From contig OX485805.1 of assembly GCA_950295325.1 (NCBI GenBank), positions 43,424,758 to 43,488,757 of the forward strand: 64,000 bases of DNA, read 5' to 3'. Of this stretch, positions 25,101 through 35,515 are shown one piece after another (position 1 is the stretch's first letter; each line of letters opens with the position of its first letter). A model generated the notes under the pieces. It was not told the DNA's origin and searched no databases. It was given only the letters and a program-made list of their open reading frames with translations. The translations under genes were made by a program, and so were the position numbers. Source of the DNA: Polytrichum commune (lineage: Eukaryota > Streptophyta > Polytrichopsida > Polytrichales > Polytrichaceae).

Positions 25101-28100
25101 ATTATATCAATCCAAATCTTTCAATATATAACACATCTTGCATGCATGTATATTATGATACAAATGTTCGATTCAAGTGTGGTCCTTGTAATATTTCTTG
25201 CTCAAAACAATCATAAACAACCTTGAAAGAAAGTGTACAATGGCCTTTTGAGCCTATAGGGGTTACATTATATTGAACACTTATGTCGTTATTTGGAATG
25301 TTGGGTAAGTCGATTGTTATTCTAGCCGTGTAGCCAATTTGTGGTTTACAATTGTCTAGGTATTGAAAGATTATGATCCACTCATCGATAATGACCCCGC
25401 TCGGTGGAAGATGGCCGACTCTTTTCTCGTTGTAAGTTGCAATACGAAGCCATCTTTCACTAAATATTGTATTTAGTGTCATGTGGTATTTTATGTCGCT
25501 ATGGCAAATTTTTAGTAATATTTCTTACAAATAAGTGTATACATTTTTCCAACCCAACTTATTTTTAGTTCATCCAAATGCTAGTTGTTGAAACAAAGTT
25601 TGCTATATTCTACATCCTAACATTCGTGTGATGAAATATTGTCATAAATGATTGAAATTTGGATGAAGAATCACTCAGTAAATGACGATAATTGCGACGT
25701 TGTAAATATGTAATGCCAAATTTTATTTACAAGGAATCACAAATAATATTAGGTTTACATTGAGTGTTGGTTACACTACACGGACGGTTTAAAATTAGTA
25801 TTGAGCAAGACAATTAGAATTGGTGACACTAAATGTCATATTTAGTGTAGTGTTTGATGAAACTTGTGTCATCCATGCCTTTGAACGTTGAAATAGACAA
25901 AGGGATGTTATTTATTGTGGTGAAAAGTACAACCTCGGATACATAACATGCATCAAACTTTATATGTATGCCCTATCAAAACACACTAATGACTATAGAG
26001 TGATTCCCTCTCTTCCATTGATCTAAATTCTATGCATGCACCCATCCCCGTCATGTGAGATTTTCAAATCATTGGGAGAGCCTTACGGATTTAAGACCGG
26101 GAGGCATCATAGAGATGCATAACATTATTCAAATCCATAACAATGTTTTGCGGTACCAACAATATTCCATAAAATATCCTCGGATATTCACCACATCTAT
26201 ATTGAATATGGGGAACGTCCAAGAGTATTCCACATAATATTGTTAGTCCCACAAGACACTGTTGTGGATTTGAATAATGTTATGTGTTGACTTTATTCTT
26301 AACAAAAAGAAAACAACACAAAAACTACCAAAAGTTGTGTTATATATATATATATATATATAAAATTAGAGTTGTCCGTAAAGTTCTTCAACCTCGAAGA
26401 GGTACGAAAGCATGGGGTTGATCCTTCTTTGACAAAACTTTCTATTAAAAGCTCTTTGGCTTGTTGTGTTTCAAAGCCTCTCTTAAAAGTTGGGTGAAAC
26501 TTTTGGGACTTTCTCTTTCCACCTCTCAAACTTTCAAGGAATTTGAGGATCTAATTTGGGTTTGAAGATGAGACCCGTGCTCCTAAATCTTGGATTGGAT
26601 ATGCAACGTTGCCTTCACTCGCCCCATCATAGTTAGACAAGGCAGAAAGTCAAATCTCAATAGACCAACACCACTCTTTGTATGTGCTAATCGAAGGATC
26701 AAGAAAGCTTGGGTGACTTTTGTGCTAATTCTCATGAACTTAGGGTTTGGGACTTAACCCAAGGTTTCATCTGCTTTACTTTACAAATAACTCTATTGGT
26801 CTAAACTTGTTAAATACACATGTAACGAGGAAAAACAACGGTTTGATGTTTACTTGCACATTTGGATTGACAGGGATTGAAGGATGAAAAATTGGTAGAC
26901 CAATCTTGCATCGGATTTGTAAGCATCTTCTTAATTGAAGAACTCATTGACCTTCGTCTATGTTATGCAAAAAAACGTCTATAGCAACTTGCCAAATTCG
27001 TAGAAATGAGATGATTTTTTGAATGAATTTTATCCATATAACATCCCAAATATATTAGGGTAACATAACATGGACCTAACATGTAGCATGCCTTCCCAAG
27101 CAATTACATGATCACTTCATAACTAATGCTACATTGGAGTAACTTTAGAATCCCTTCAAAGTAATGCTTCTCAACGGTGTTATATTATAACCACAAATTT
27201 GTGTCCTTAATTATTCCTCCCAAATGAAACTCGTCGAACTCTACAGTGACCATAAAGTGACCATAACACTATTCAGTTTAGTGACCATGTTGGGTGGGGT
27301 CAGGGATATGCCATGCAAGGTCCTAGAATTGTACCTTATAGATGCGTGTCTTAGCATATTCAACATGATAAACTAGGGTGAAACGACATTACTGAACATT
27401 ATTAGAATGGAACCGTCGATAGTAGCTGAATAATGTCATGACTAGTTAACATGGTGACTCCCACTATGATTATAGGCCACCATGACATATAACCCATACA
27501 TCATTTACTTAAAATAGTGTGGACCATGGAAATCCAAATCATCCCACCTCTTATAATCATGGACAACATCATTTACTAGATACCAAAATTTTCCTATAAC
27601 ATGTTTTTATGACTATCTAATCATCTCAATCGGATTGACAATTCAACTATTTGATGGACGTGATGTAGTTATTGCAACAATGGATACTAGCATGCAAAAA
27701 AACAACGGCTGCAGGGGTTAAATACCATACTTGCAAATCAAAATTTGAGAATATTTCCAAGGTTCTTATACATGTTCCACATCCCCCATGCATTTTGTGA
27801 GTGTTTTTGTGTAGGCTCCAACAATATTTGGGTGTTCCTTTCACTTCATGATAATGTTATGCTCTCATGTTGAATGTTCAATACACTCAATATAATGTTT
27901 AAGTGTCATATGGTATTTTTGGTCACCATGGTAACTTTTATTGTCAAGGATGATGGATGAGTTCGTCCATTGGCCAAAACTCTACCTTCTCTTGTCAGCA
28001 ACTTGTGATGAAATATTGTCATGGGTGGTTGACAATTGGATGAAAAACCACTTCGTAAGTGACAATAATTGCAACACTGTACATCTATAATCTCCCCTCC

Positions 28101-28981
28101 CCCCAAAGAAAAAGAAAAAGAAAAAGAAAAAATGTCAAATAATGTTTGGTTAACATTTAGTGTTGGTGACACTATACCACGGTCTACAATTAGTATTGAG
28201 CAAGACAATTAGAACTGGTGACACTAAATAACATATTTAGTGTAGTTCATAAGCAATTAGTACAAAATTGTGATCCTCTACAATTTACTACATGTAGGAG
28301 TTCACAAACCATATGCTTTTACTGGTGGTGTGTGTGGGGGAGGGGGGCAATATAATGGCTTTGTGTGTGAATATTGCTTCGATAACATTATTCAAATCCA
28401 TAACAATACTTTGGGAGACTGACAATAATCCATGGAATATCCCCCACATTTAATTGGAATGCGGGAATATTCTGTCGAATATTGTCAATCCCACATAATG
28501 ATGTGCACACATGGAACCCACCTCCACAAATCCCATATGACAGATATGCAAGGCTAGTTTAGCCCACCGATCCTTGTACGACGAGTGTGAGGGTTTAGGG
28601 TTAGGGTTTATAAGCCAATCCCGCTCTTTTGGCATGCGACTCTATCCATAAGCTCATAAACACTTTCCTTTTTTTTGCGAACTCCGCGCTCAAAGTTTGA
28701 TACGGAGACAACTCGTACGGACAATTCTATTGTAGGATTTCACGACCAAAGAGATGCAAGTGATTGTAAGTCAAGTGGAGGTGCAATTGACGTCGGAGAA
28801 GTTGAAGAAGATGACGGCCGACGAAGAGACGAGGCTCGAGAAGGCGAAGATGGAAGTCGAGGCGGAGGAGAAGCGGCTCAACGACATCATGCTCGCGGAA
28901 CAAGCCGAGAAAGAAGCGCAAGAGAAAGCGGCCGAGGAAGCTCGAGCGGCCGCCGGTGAAGGCGAACCCGAGGCGGCCTAA
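16120..28981 (+). CDS. RSP2: Radial spoke protein 2-like (DPY-30 + GAF), sperm flagellum
   Basis: Eleven exons with matching phases: 16120-16477, 16662-16781, 17897-18204, 18529-18601, 18752-about 18887, 21327-21729, 22265-22930, 23789-23854, 24332-24421, 26874-26918, 28736-28981; about 836 residues. Residues ~17-51 (VLIQACASVTLAKP...YLSLWL) are a DPY-30 motif. A GAF-like fold follows: LTGSQAAYVAVVV, then after a Glu-rich insertion (~140-230) MLYVAATVP, GLPSLHIPNV, GGVPRLGAYYVAPM and IVALLCCDT. Next come a charged coiled coil (~385-466), a second Glu-rich stretch (~467-600) with coiled coil, and a Lys/Glu helix at the C-terminus. DPY-30 plus GAF is the layout of Chlamydomonas RSP2, a spoke-head/neck protein needed for flagellar motility. 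The exon 5 donor is uncertain: cutting after 18866 or 18887 both keep frame. The ATG at 16120 is the first Met before the DPY-30 motif. Confidence 0.78.
18986..19489 (-). mobile_element. MITE family A, copy 1 (RSP2 intron 5)
   Basis: About 504 bp, bounded by inverted ends GGCCCATTTCACAC and GTGTGAAGGGGCCC and flanked by TAA on both sides (18983-18985 and 19490-19492). It is the reverse-oriented relative of the segments at 35013-35515 and 38011-38509, with similarity running through the whole length. No coding capacity. The short TAA/TTAA duplication would fit PIF/Harbinger or piggyBac relatives; superfamily is not settled. Confidence 0.85.
19664..19940. mobile_element. MITE family B, truncated copy (RSP2 intron 5)
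   Basis: Starts CACTAAATATTGTATTTATTG and shares with 25458-25847 the blocks GATGAAATATTGTCA, GTTAGGTTTACATTTAGTGT-like and TTAGTATTGAGCAAGACAA. The right-hand hairpin end is missing. Confidence 0.7.
20051..20575. mobile_element. Possible TIR element in RSP2 intron 5
   Basis: The left end GGGCCACTTTAATTTACACC resembles the reverse complement of the right end (GGGCCGTTTTACACCTAGAG). Both are followed by a TACACCTAGA..GGCC block, which recurs internally near 20460. No target duplication is evident and no protein is encoded. Read as a degenerate non-autonomous element. Confidence 0.45.
20835..20855. repeat. Solo 21-bp palindrome identical in form to MITE B ends
   Basis: CACTAAATA-CAA-TATTTAGTG is a perfect 9-bp inverted repeat around a 3-bp loop, the same arm sequence that forms both termini of MITE family B, here standing alone in RSP2 intron 5. 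Confidence 0.7.
25153..25482 (-). other. Orphan 109-residue open frame in RSP2 intron 9
   Basis: Antisense to the RSP2 gene. The translation has alternating hydrophobic and polar residues suggesting beta strands (for example ARITIDLPNIPNNDISVQYN) and is not low-complexity, which is unusual for intronic sequence here. Its first residues run into the end of MITE B (25458), so the start is artificial. I do not recognise a family. It may be a captured or decayed gene fragment, or chance. Confidence 0.25.
25458..25847. mobile_element. MITE family B, full copy with hairpin termini (RSP2 intron 9)
   Basis: About 390 bp. The left terminus CACTAAATATTGTATTTAGTG and right terminus CACTAAATGTCATATTTAGTG are each self-complementary, so both ends can form hairpins, and they are also inverted copies of each other. 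The interior matches 27884-28242 and 19664-19940. The orphan frame at 25153-25482 overlaps its left end. Confidence 0.82.
26118..26284. mobile_element. MITE family C, near-palindromic copy (RSP2 intron 9)
   Basis: About 167 bp. It starts CATAACATTATTCAAATCCA and ends with the inverse (GGATTTGAATAATGTTATG). Complementarity continues inward almost to the centre with scattered mismatches, so the transcript would fold into one long hairpin. Truncated relatives lie at about 28382-28500 and 33064-33150. Confidence 0.85.
26341..26361. repeat. (TA)n microsatellite
   Basis: Simple TA dinucleotide run in RSP2 intron 9. Confidence 0.85.
27884..28242. mobile_element. MITE family B, third copy (RSP2 intron 10)
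   Basis: About 359 bp, from a decayed left hairpin (CACTCAATATAATGTTTAAGTG-like) to the right hairpin CACTAAATAACATATTTAGTG. Internal blocks GATGAAATATTGTCA, AACATTTAGTGTTGGTGACA and TTAGTATTGAGCAAGACAAT match the copy at 25458. It contains a small AAAAAG microsatellite (about 28107-28129). Confidence 0.8.
28382..28500. mobile_element. MITE family C, truncated copy (RSP2 intron 10)
   Basis: Begins ATAACATTATTCAAATCCAT and continues through ACAATAATCCATGGAATATCC and the AATATTGTCAATCCCACA-type second arm, but lacks the distal inverted end present at 26284. Confidence 0.7.
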
Positions 28982-29830
28982 GTTATCGATCGGAAGGTAA
29001 GTTAGGCGCCGATTCATTCAAGTGACACGTCACGATGTTGTAGAGGTTCCGACTAATTGAAAATGTACACGTGGCAATTTGATGAAAATCGTAACACAAA
29101 TCGTGCGTCGACACGTGCCTATATATATATCACCTACAATAATTGTAAGTGTGATCACCGTGCAGATGAAGCTAGAGCAATGATCAAGACCGAGGGTGAA
29201 GTTGAGCTTGAGGCAACTTAAGTTAGCCTAGGTGTCGAATTGCTAATTCTTTGAGGCGACACTTAGGATGTTGTAGGGGTTCCGACTAATAGAAAATCAA
29301 CATGTGGCACTGTGATCAAATCATCAAACAAATTGTGTGTCGAACATGCTTATCACCTACAATAATTGTCAATTGTGATCATCATGCGAATGAACCTAGA
29401 GCAAAAAATTGAGACCAATTAAGGACAAAGCCGAGTCGAAGGCAACTTAATTAAGTCACCCTAGGTGGCGATTCTTTGAGGTGGCACTTTGGATGTTGTA
29501 GAGGTTCCAACTAATAGAAAGTCAATGTGTGGCACTTTGATCAAATTTGTGTCGAACATGCTTATCACCTACAATCATCAATCGTGATCACAATGCGAGG
29601 AAGCAAGAGCAGCTATTGAAACCGAGGGTGAAGTTGAGTCCGAGGCAACTTAAGTCACCCTAGGTGCCAAATTGTTGATTCTTTGAGGTGGCACTCAAGA
29701 TGTTGTAGAGGTTCCAACTAATAATAAAAAGTGACACGTGGCATCGTGATCGTATTTTGAATGAATTTACGTCAAACTCGCTTATTGTCGTTAACAATAA
29801 TTGTCAATCACGATCACAATGGTGTACTAG
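28934..29830 (+). repeat. Tandem decayed copies of the RSP2 C-terminal codons plus 3' flank
   Basis: The functional unit runs from GAGGAAGCTCGAGCGGCC (28934) through the stop (28979-28981) and the 3' flank (TGTTGTAGAGGTTCCGACTA, CACCTACAATAATTGT). Copies follow with starts near 29166, 29393 and 29597, each with the GAAGC-like start, a GAGGGTGAAGTTGAG-like block, a GAGGCAACTTAAGT-like stop region and the same downstream motifs. A final partial copy begins near 29821. Units are about 205-230 bp. Copies 2-4 lack an acceptor-to-stop exon of useful length and are more AT-rich than the first. Confidence 0.85.
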
Positions 29831-31410
29831 AGGTGGAATTTTGGTAAGGGCAATGTAAATCAAAAATGAATGAAATGAATTATGAAGAAATGACCATGTT
29901 CTACTTATGTAGCGTGTGTCCTTGAGAAGCATCTCCGGAAGGGTATCCGGGTACATGTTTGTCAAAACCTTCTTGTGAAACGTGTTTTGTTTTTGAATTT
30001 AATAGCAACACAAGGTTTGAAGACATGGTACTTACAACAAGACATGTGCTCCAAAAACAAGCACTTATGGCACCGTTGAGTGTGAGCCTTGCCAAAGATA
30101 AAACCCACCACCTTCTTGACAATAATGAGCAAGTTTTATGTTACACGTTTTTGCCACCTAAGGGCTTGTGATTGAGAACAAAGTAAAAACATTACATGTA
30201 GAGACAACCAAGATTTATATACCTTCCTTCTTGGCAAATTCAACCATTTCTCCATCTTCGATCAAATTCTATAACCGCATGCAATTCCATCTCCAACTCG
30301 TACTACTTGACCGATCCATCCACTTGCAATTTGGTGCAGTCCGCTCGGATTCGAATGTTTATTATATTTGCAATAAATGAACTTTGAGAAAACTAAAAAT
30401 AAGATTAATATAGATATAATATTTATTGTATTATTTATTAAAAAAGTTACCAAGAATTTTCATTTATGTTCTATAGTGTCCAAACAACCTATTGAACTTT
30501 CATTAGTAAAAGTTAAAATCATGAATAAGACATTGTTGCACTGTGTAACTCCAACTAGTAATGCGCACTAAGAGAAAGCTTGGAGACTATTGTCTCCTCA
30601 CAATGACTATCATTCATTATTACTAAGGGAAAAAAAGTTACTTGAAAACCTATTCAATTCGGAAAGACATGTGATTGCTTTTAAATGATCACTAGTATGG
30701 TACCTTCAACTAATATGTCAATTTCTAGGCACGGTGTTGAAATCCAACATTCCCTCCCAATGATGTATATATGAATGAATGAATGAATGAAATAGCACAA
30801 AATTTATGTATTTAAGTACCCGATCTAGATGATAAAAAAAAATAAGGGCAAAACCTATACATTTTGCTATAGATACCAATGTGATATCCACACTGATTAT
30901 CCCAATTAGTGCATGTAACTATCTAGAGTTACACAATGTTATAATGTTTTTATAATGAGAATGTAATATTCTACCAAGAAAAATCATTTATATTCTATCA
31001 TGTCCGAACAACCTATTGAGCTTTCATTCATAAAAACCGAAGTAAGACGTTATTGCACTCGTGACTCCGAATAGTAACACGCACTAATCGGGCCAACCAA
31101 TGACAATCATCTTGAGCTTAGAGAGCGGTTTCCGGCAACGTGCCATGCTCGGAGCCATTCTTATAAAAAAGAAAACATGTACCAAAACGCACGGGGTGGC
31201 CGATTTGGTCCCCGAGAGACTTGCTTCGACGACGTCTTGTCCGATTCACAACAATTGTAACGACAAAAACATCAACGTCCACAACACGAGCACCTAGATT
31301 ACATCGAGATTGGGAAAAATGGGCCGGGTTGTTTGTAAAGCGCCGCCGCATGCATTCGAAGCACCGCGGGCGGGCGGCCGGATGGGTTGGCGCCCGAGAG
31401 TCGCGTTTAA
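29831..31410. other. Intergenic between RSP2-like and SAXO-like genes
   Basis: No gene seen. A segment near 30448-30570 (CATTTATGTTCTATAGTGTC, AACAACCTATTGAACTTTCA) recurs near 30975-31090, a local duplication spaced about 530 bp. The GC-richer part at 31190-31400 has short open frames but no recognisable protein. It may once have been SAXO 3' flank before the MITE at 31411 inserted. Confidence 0.45.
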
Positions 31411-31794
31411 GGTAGGGGTGGCAATTTCCGTACGGGTCCTAAAGTCGACCCCTATGTCGGAAGCACCTATTTACGTGCTTTTACCTAGGTTTACAAAAGC
31501 ACCTATCAAGGTGCTTTTACCGTTCACAGCGCTGCCAACATTTCATTGGCTGCCAGTGGTCGGTTTTAGAAATCCACCCTGTGGATATACCACGTACCCT
31601 ATGTGCGAGTGTTGGTCACTCTACAAGGTTTCCTTTAAAAATTTGTAGGAAATCATAAACATGCTGATTTATTTTTATTTTTTCATAGTTGCTTTTGCAC
31701 CAGCTTTGCGGAGCGCTCAAAATTTATAAAAAAAATAGTTTCAGCATCCCAACTAGGCACATCTGAAATTTGGACGGAAATCGCCACCCCTACC
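31411..31794. mobile_element. MITE family D inserted next to the SAXO stop codon
   Basis: About 384 bp. The left end GGTAGGGGTGGCAATTTCCG and right end (reverse complement GGTAGGGGTGGCGATTTCCG) match at 19 of 20 bases. TTAA flanks both sides (31407-31410 and 31795-31798). No coding frame. The right TTAA directly abuts the SAXO stop codon at 31799-31801. TTAA is the piggyBac-type target; a 3-bp TTA/TAA target cannot be excluded. Confidence 0.9.
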
Positions 31795-31798
31795 TTAA

Positions 31799-33268
31799 TT
31801 AGTAGCACATATGGTCTCCGCAAATGATGGTGGGCTTGCCGAGCGTCAATACGGGGCACTTCCCGGGCACCGCGCGGCCGGTGAAGTCGGCTTGGTAGGT
31901 GGTGGGCCCCGTGACCTTCCCGGTGGGTTGGGGCCCGTCTTGCTTCTTGTGCGTGTACTTCTTGGGCATCTTCCATTGCACGAAGTCGTTGAGGTAGGTG
32001 CTCGTGCCGTCGAACTTGGCGCCCGTGTTGCCCAAGCTACACCCGTGCTTGATGACCACGTTCCTCGGTTGGGGGCCGTTGTTGCAAAAGTCGACGTTGT
32101 ACGTGGTGTCCCCCGCGAACTTGCCCCCGCCGTTGTGGTTTTGGTGCTCCATGCGCCGCCGGGGCGCCATGGACTTCGACTTGTCCCAAAAGTCGACGTT
32201 GTACGTCGTCTCCTTTTGCATCGGCCCCCCCAAATCCACCTTCGGCTTCGGCCGCATCGACTCCCGCGGCCCGTACGGGTGGGGCACGAAGTCGACGTTG
32301 TAGGTCGTGTTGGAGTCCATCCGCGCGTTGTTCTCGTCCTTCTTCTCCTGCTTCCGCACATGCTTCGGGGCGATCGGCCACACCGGGAACTTGGCCGTGT
32401 ACTCGGAGATCGTGCCCGGGTGGTAGTGGGCGTGGACGGACGTGTGCTTCGCAGGGCACTTGTGCATGCCGCACTTGCATGTTTTGCAAACACAAACGCG
32501 GCCCTCCTGTACGAAACCCACCCAGTTGAAGAAACACTCATGAGATGAAACAACATTCATAATGTCGTGTAAATACCGATCGTGTGTCACTACAGCTTGA
32601 GTACCAACCACCACTAACAAACAACACTAAAACATAGCAAGGTCACACATGAATAACACATCTCGACACGTGATCAAGGAGCCAAGGAGGAGGCTCCTCA
32701 CTTAGGAGCCTCACTTTCCAAAACTAAGGTTCATCCATCCAACTCTAAATGGATGAAGCCCAACGGATAAGGTGCGGCCGCCGACGCCGCATACCGTGAC
32801 AATAATGTCACTCAACGACGACAACCCCCCTTCCCCCTGGGTACTATAACAGTGGGAATGTTGGGAGCTCAATTTGACTACGAGTCCCCTTGCGCGACTT
32901 TTCGAACATCCGGTTGTTGTATTACAAGGGTCCACATAATGAGAGTTGAACGTTGAGTAATGTTATGTTTAGGACTTTGAACAAAGTTGCCCATGGAAAT
33001 GCCCTTGCATTATGAGGGAATTCGGATTCATTGGGTGGGTTTTAGAGACGGGGTCAAGTTATGTGAGGCATAACATTATTCAGATCCATAACAATGTTTT
33101 GTGAGACTGACATTATTCCATGTAGTATTCCCGGATATTCCCCACATTCATACTATTTATCAATTTTGTTTCAGTTATTAATTTTGACAACAAATAAATA
33201 CTTACACCTGATTTGGGGTCACATGCCGGTTTGACGGGCCCATCGGGACCTCCTTTTACGGAAGCCAT
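31799..33268 (-). CDS. SAXO-type microtubule-binding axonemal protein
   Basis: Two exons on the minus strand: 33268-33206 (MASVKGGPDGPVKPACDPKS...) and 32506-31799, joined in phase 0 (donor GGT|GTAAGT, acceptor GTACAG|GAGGGC), 256 residues. The start of exon 2 has CVCKTCKCGMHKCP, the Cys-rich N-terminal signature of the SAXO/FAM154 family. Six spaced modules follow: SEYTAKF, TTYNVDF three times, STYLNDF and TTYQADF, each with basic/proline linkers. Family knowledge: SAXO proteins bind and stabilise axonemal, centriolar or cytoskeletal microtubules through such repeats. In a plant the only expected site is the sperm flagellum and its basal bodies. The exon is markedly GC-rich compared with its surroundings. 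The gene is convergent with the RSP2-like gene. Reading through the intron into 32507-32620 gives no better N-terminus. Confidence 0.85.
33064..33155. mobile_element. MITE family C, half copy in the SAXO intron
   Basis: GCATAACATTATTCAGATCC followed by ATAACAATGTTTTGTGAGAC and a GGATATTCCCCACATTCATA-like block matches the left arm of the element at 26118-26284. The right arm is absent. Confidence 0.7.
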
Positions 33269-35012
33269 GTTCCTCAACACAACAAAGATAATACACTTAC
33301 TAGTATACTAGTCTATTACACTTTCTTGCACACCCACAAACTTGAGAGGATGTTTTGCTTTTACTTTTTTGGGGCTTCTACCTACTTGAGGTGGAAGTTC
33401 TCTCTGCAAAAAGCAAATATGCATATACGCATTAGTTCTTTCTATTAAAAATTACATAAAAAGAAAACATTACATGATGCAATGATCCCCTTCTCAAGTG
33501 TGCACAATTTTATCTCCTTTAGTCACTGCTACTTAAAAGATTCCGGATACATTTTGAGTTCATATTTAGCATGTGGCAACTTTTAAGACTAAGTAAGTCT
33601 TGGATTTCGAGACACTTTATCATGTTTACAATTTATCTCTTTCGCACCTTACATACATGTAAATGTACATATACACATGTATGTTTAGCCTCGTGAGGAT
33701 AACAACCAACATGTTAACAAAACGACTCCTCAAGTGCACCTCCAAACATACATTTCCACACATATAACAACAAGTGAACTACTACAAGGCTCGTTACACT
33801 GCTAGAATCGGCATTCACAATTTGTGAAGTGATTTCTTGCTCACACTACGAACTCAAGGAAAGAGATTGTGGGCAAGGATGTATGCTAGAATTTGAATAC
33901 ATGGTGCCAAACCTCGAGCGTGTCTCACTTGATATGATATTTTTAGAAGCTAAAATGCTATATCATTTTATGTGAACTATATGACAATACCATGAACATT
34001 CCTATGACCCAAGATCGAGCTTACTTTTCTAGCTCGATCTCAAAACATGCACACGATAAGTAAGTGAATGTTTGAACAAGCAATTCATGGAGTCTAGTAT
34101 ACGGGCGTTAGGTGCTTCCCAACCCACAAACACTTGTAAACGTTATTCAAAGGTAGCTTGATGCAAAGAGCGGCAATAATCACAAAAAGTAAGATATACG
34201 ACTAGGTACTTGTGTTTTACGTTACAATTCGTTTCAAATATCTCTACATGCACTTGCTTGTAGAACTATGAACAATGTCGGAGAGCAACTCATGCAAGCA
34301 AGACTTGTGAGTTTCATATGTTCCAGCATGCACTTGGCTCGCATATACAACATACAAATGCATGTGTTTGTGGATAGAGACAACAAGCGTAGCAAAAGTA
34401 TGCCTTGAGAACGACCATGCCGAGGTTCAAAAGCCAAAGGAAGTGAATTCAAAGTTGGTTCAAAAGTATCTTGAAGCAAAATACCAATAAATAAACGCTC
34501 AAGTAAAGATCCACGACTAGGTACTTATGATTATTCTTAGACAATGCGACATGGGGCATGCTCATAGAGCTATGAGCAATGCCGGAGACGACGTGCCAAA
34601 TTCATGTTTCCACTTGTCTCACATGTCCACATTGAAATGCATATAATATGTGTGTACGTGTGTAGGTTTCCTCAAAAAATATACCAAGTTGGGGTTTCTC
34701 TACTACACTTGGCTACGACAAGTGTAGCAAAAGTGTAACTTAAGGACACCGATGCGAAAGGTCAAGAGAGCGGAGAACGAAGAGTTGTGGAGGGTGGCGA
34801 AGAGTCATCGTGGTGAAATGGCAATTCCGATAAACCCCTTTGAAACCGTCCGGACTCTTGGATGCCACTTGACACTTTGGTTGTCGATGGTTACTATCAA
34901 TGTTAGACTAATATTTGGATGAACTTGTGGTATCTAAATTAAAATATAATTAATGGTGTTAGGAAACCTATGTGACTAATATCAAGTTGTAAAATTGATC
35001 ACATATACCGAT
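33269..35012. other. SAXO upstream region with a local duplication
   Basis: Includes the putative SAXO promoter. About 34150-34470 is repeated at about 34480-34800: ACGACTAGGTACTT, GAGCTATGAGCAATG/GAACTATGAACAATG-type blocks and GTAGCAAAAGT occur in the same order, spaced about 320 bp. No coding gene recognised. Confidence 0.5.
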
Positions 35013-35515
35013 TGGCACTTCACACACGAAACTGAGAGCCCGTCACTAGTGCACTTCAAGCGTTCTCATTGGTGGAAATGGCGGAGCCGGTCCAAGTTCG
35101 CTTCACACTACGCTTGAGGGACCAACGGAGTTAGTATGTGAATGCAAGATGGATGCAAAGCCTACATGGATTCCTACATGGCATCGAATAGTTCATGTTT
35201 CATGGTCACTTGGACTGTTTTTCAAAAACCACCTCTTGGAGATAGGCCTAACACAAAGTTGGGAGACCATGGCACTTTGAACGCTCACAGACGTTGGTTT
35301 ATTCTATTTTATCATGCGTGAAGATCTGCATGAATAGAGGTTCATTGAAATAACACTTGGTTGAGGGCTTGGTCACATATGACTTCACACTACACTTGAG
35401 GGTCCGTGACCACACTACATGATTTAGGAGGTGTGTTGGGACGGCCTTTGGACACTTTTCTTTTGGGCTCTTGCAATTTCATGGTCACGGCTCTTGGCTT
35501 GAGTGTGAAGTCGCC
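35013..35515 (+). mobile_element. MITE family A, copy 2
   Basis: About 503 bp from GGCACTTCACACACGAAACT to TGAGTGTGAAGTCGCCC, with inverted ends and interior blocks (TTCACACTACGCTTGAGGGA, CCACCTCTTGGAG) in common with 38011-38509 and, inverted, 18986-19489. The target duplication is no longer clear (ATT left, AGAT right). Confidence 0.85.

Noticed and set aside
31811-32548. 245-residue plus-strand and other minus-frame readings across the SAXO exon
   Set aside because: Shadows of the GC-rich SAXO coding exon; the SAXO frame has the Cys motif and six repeat modules.
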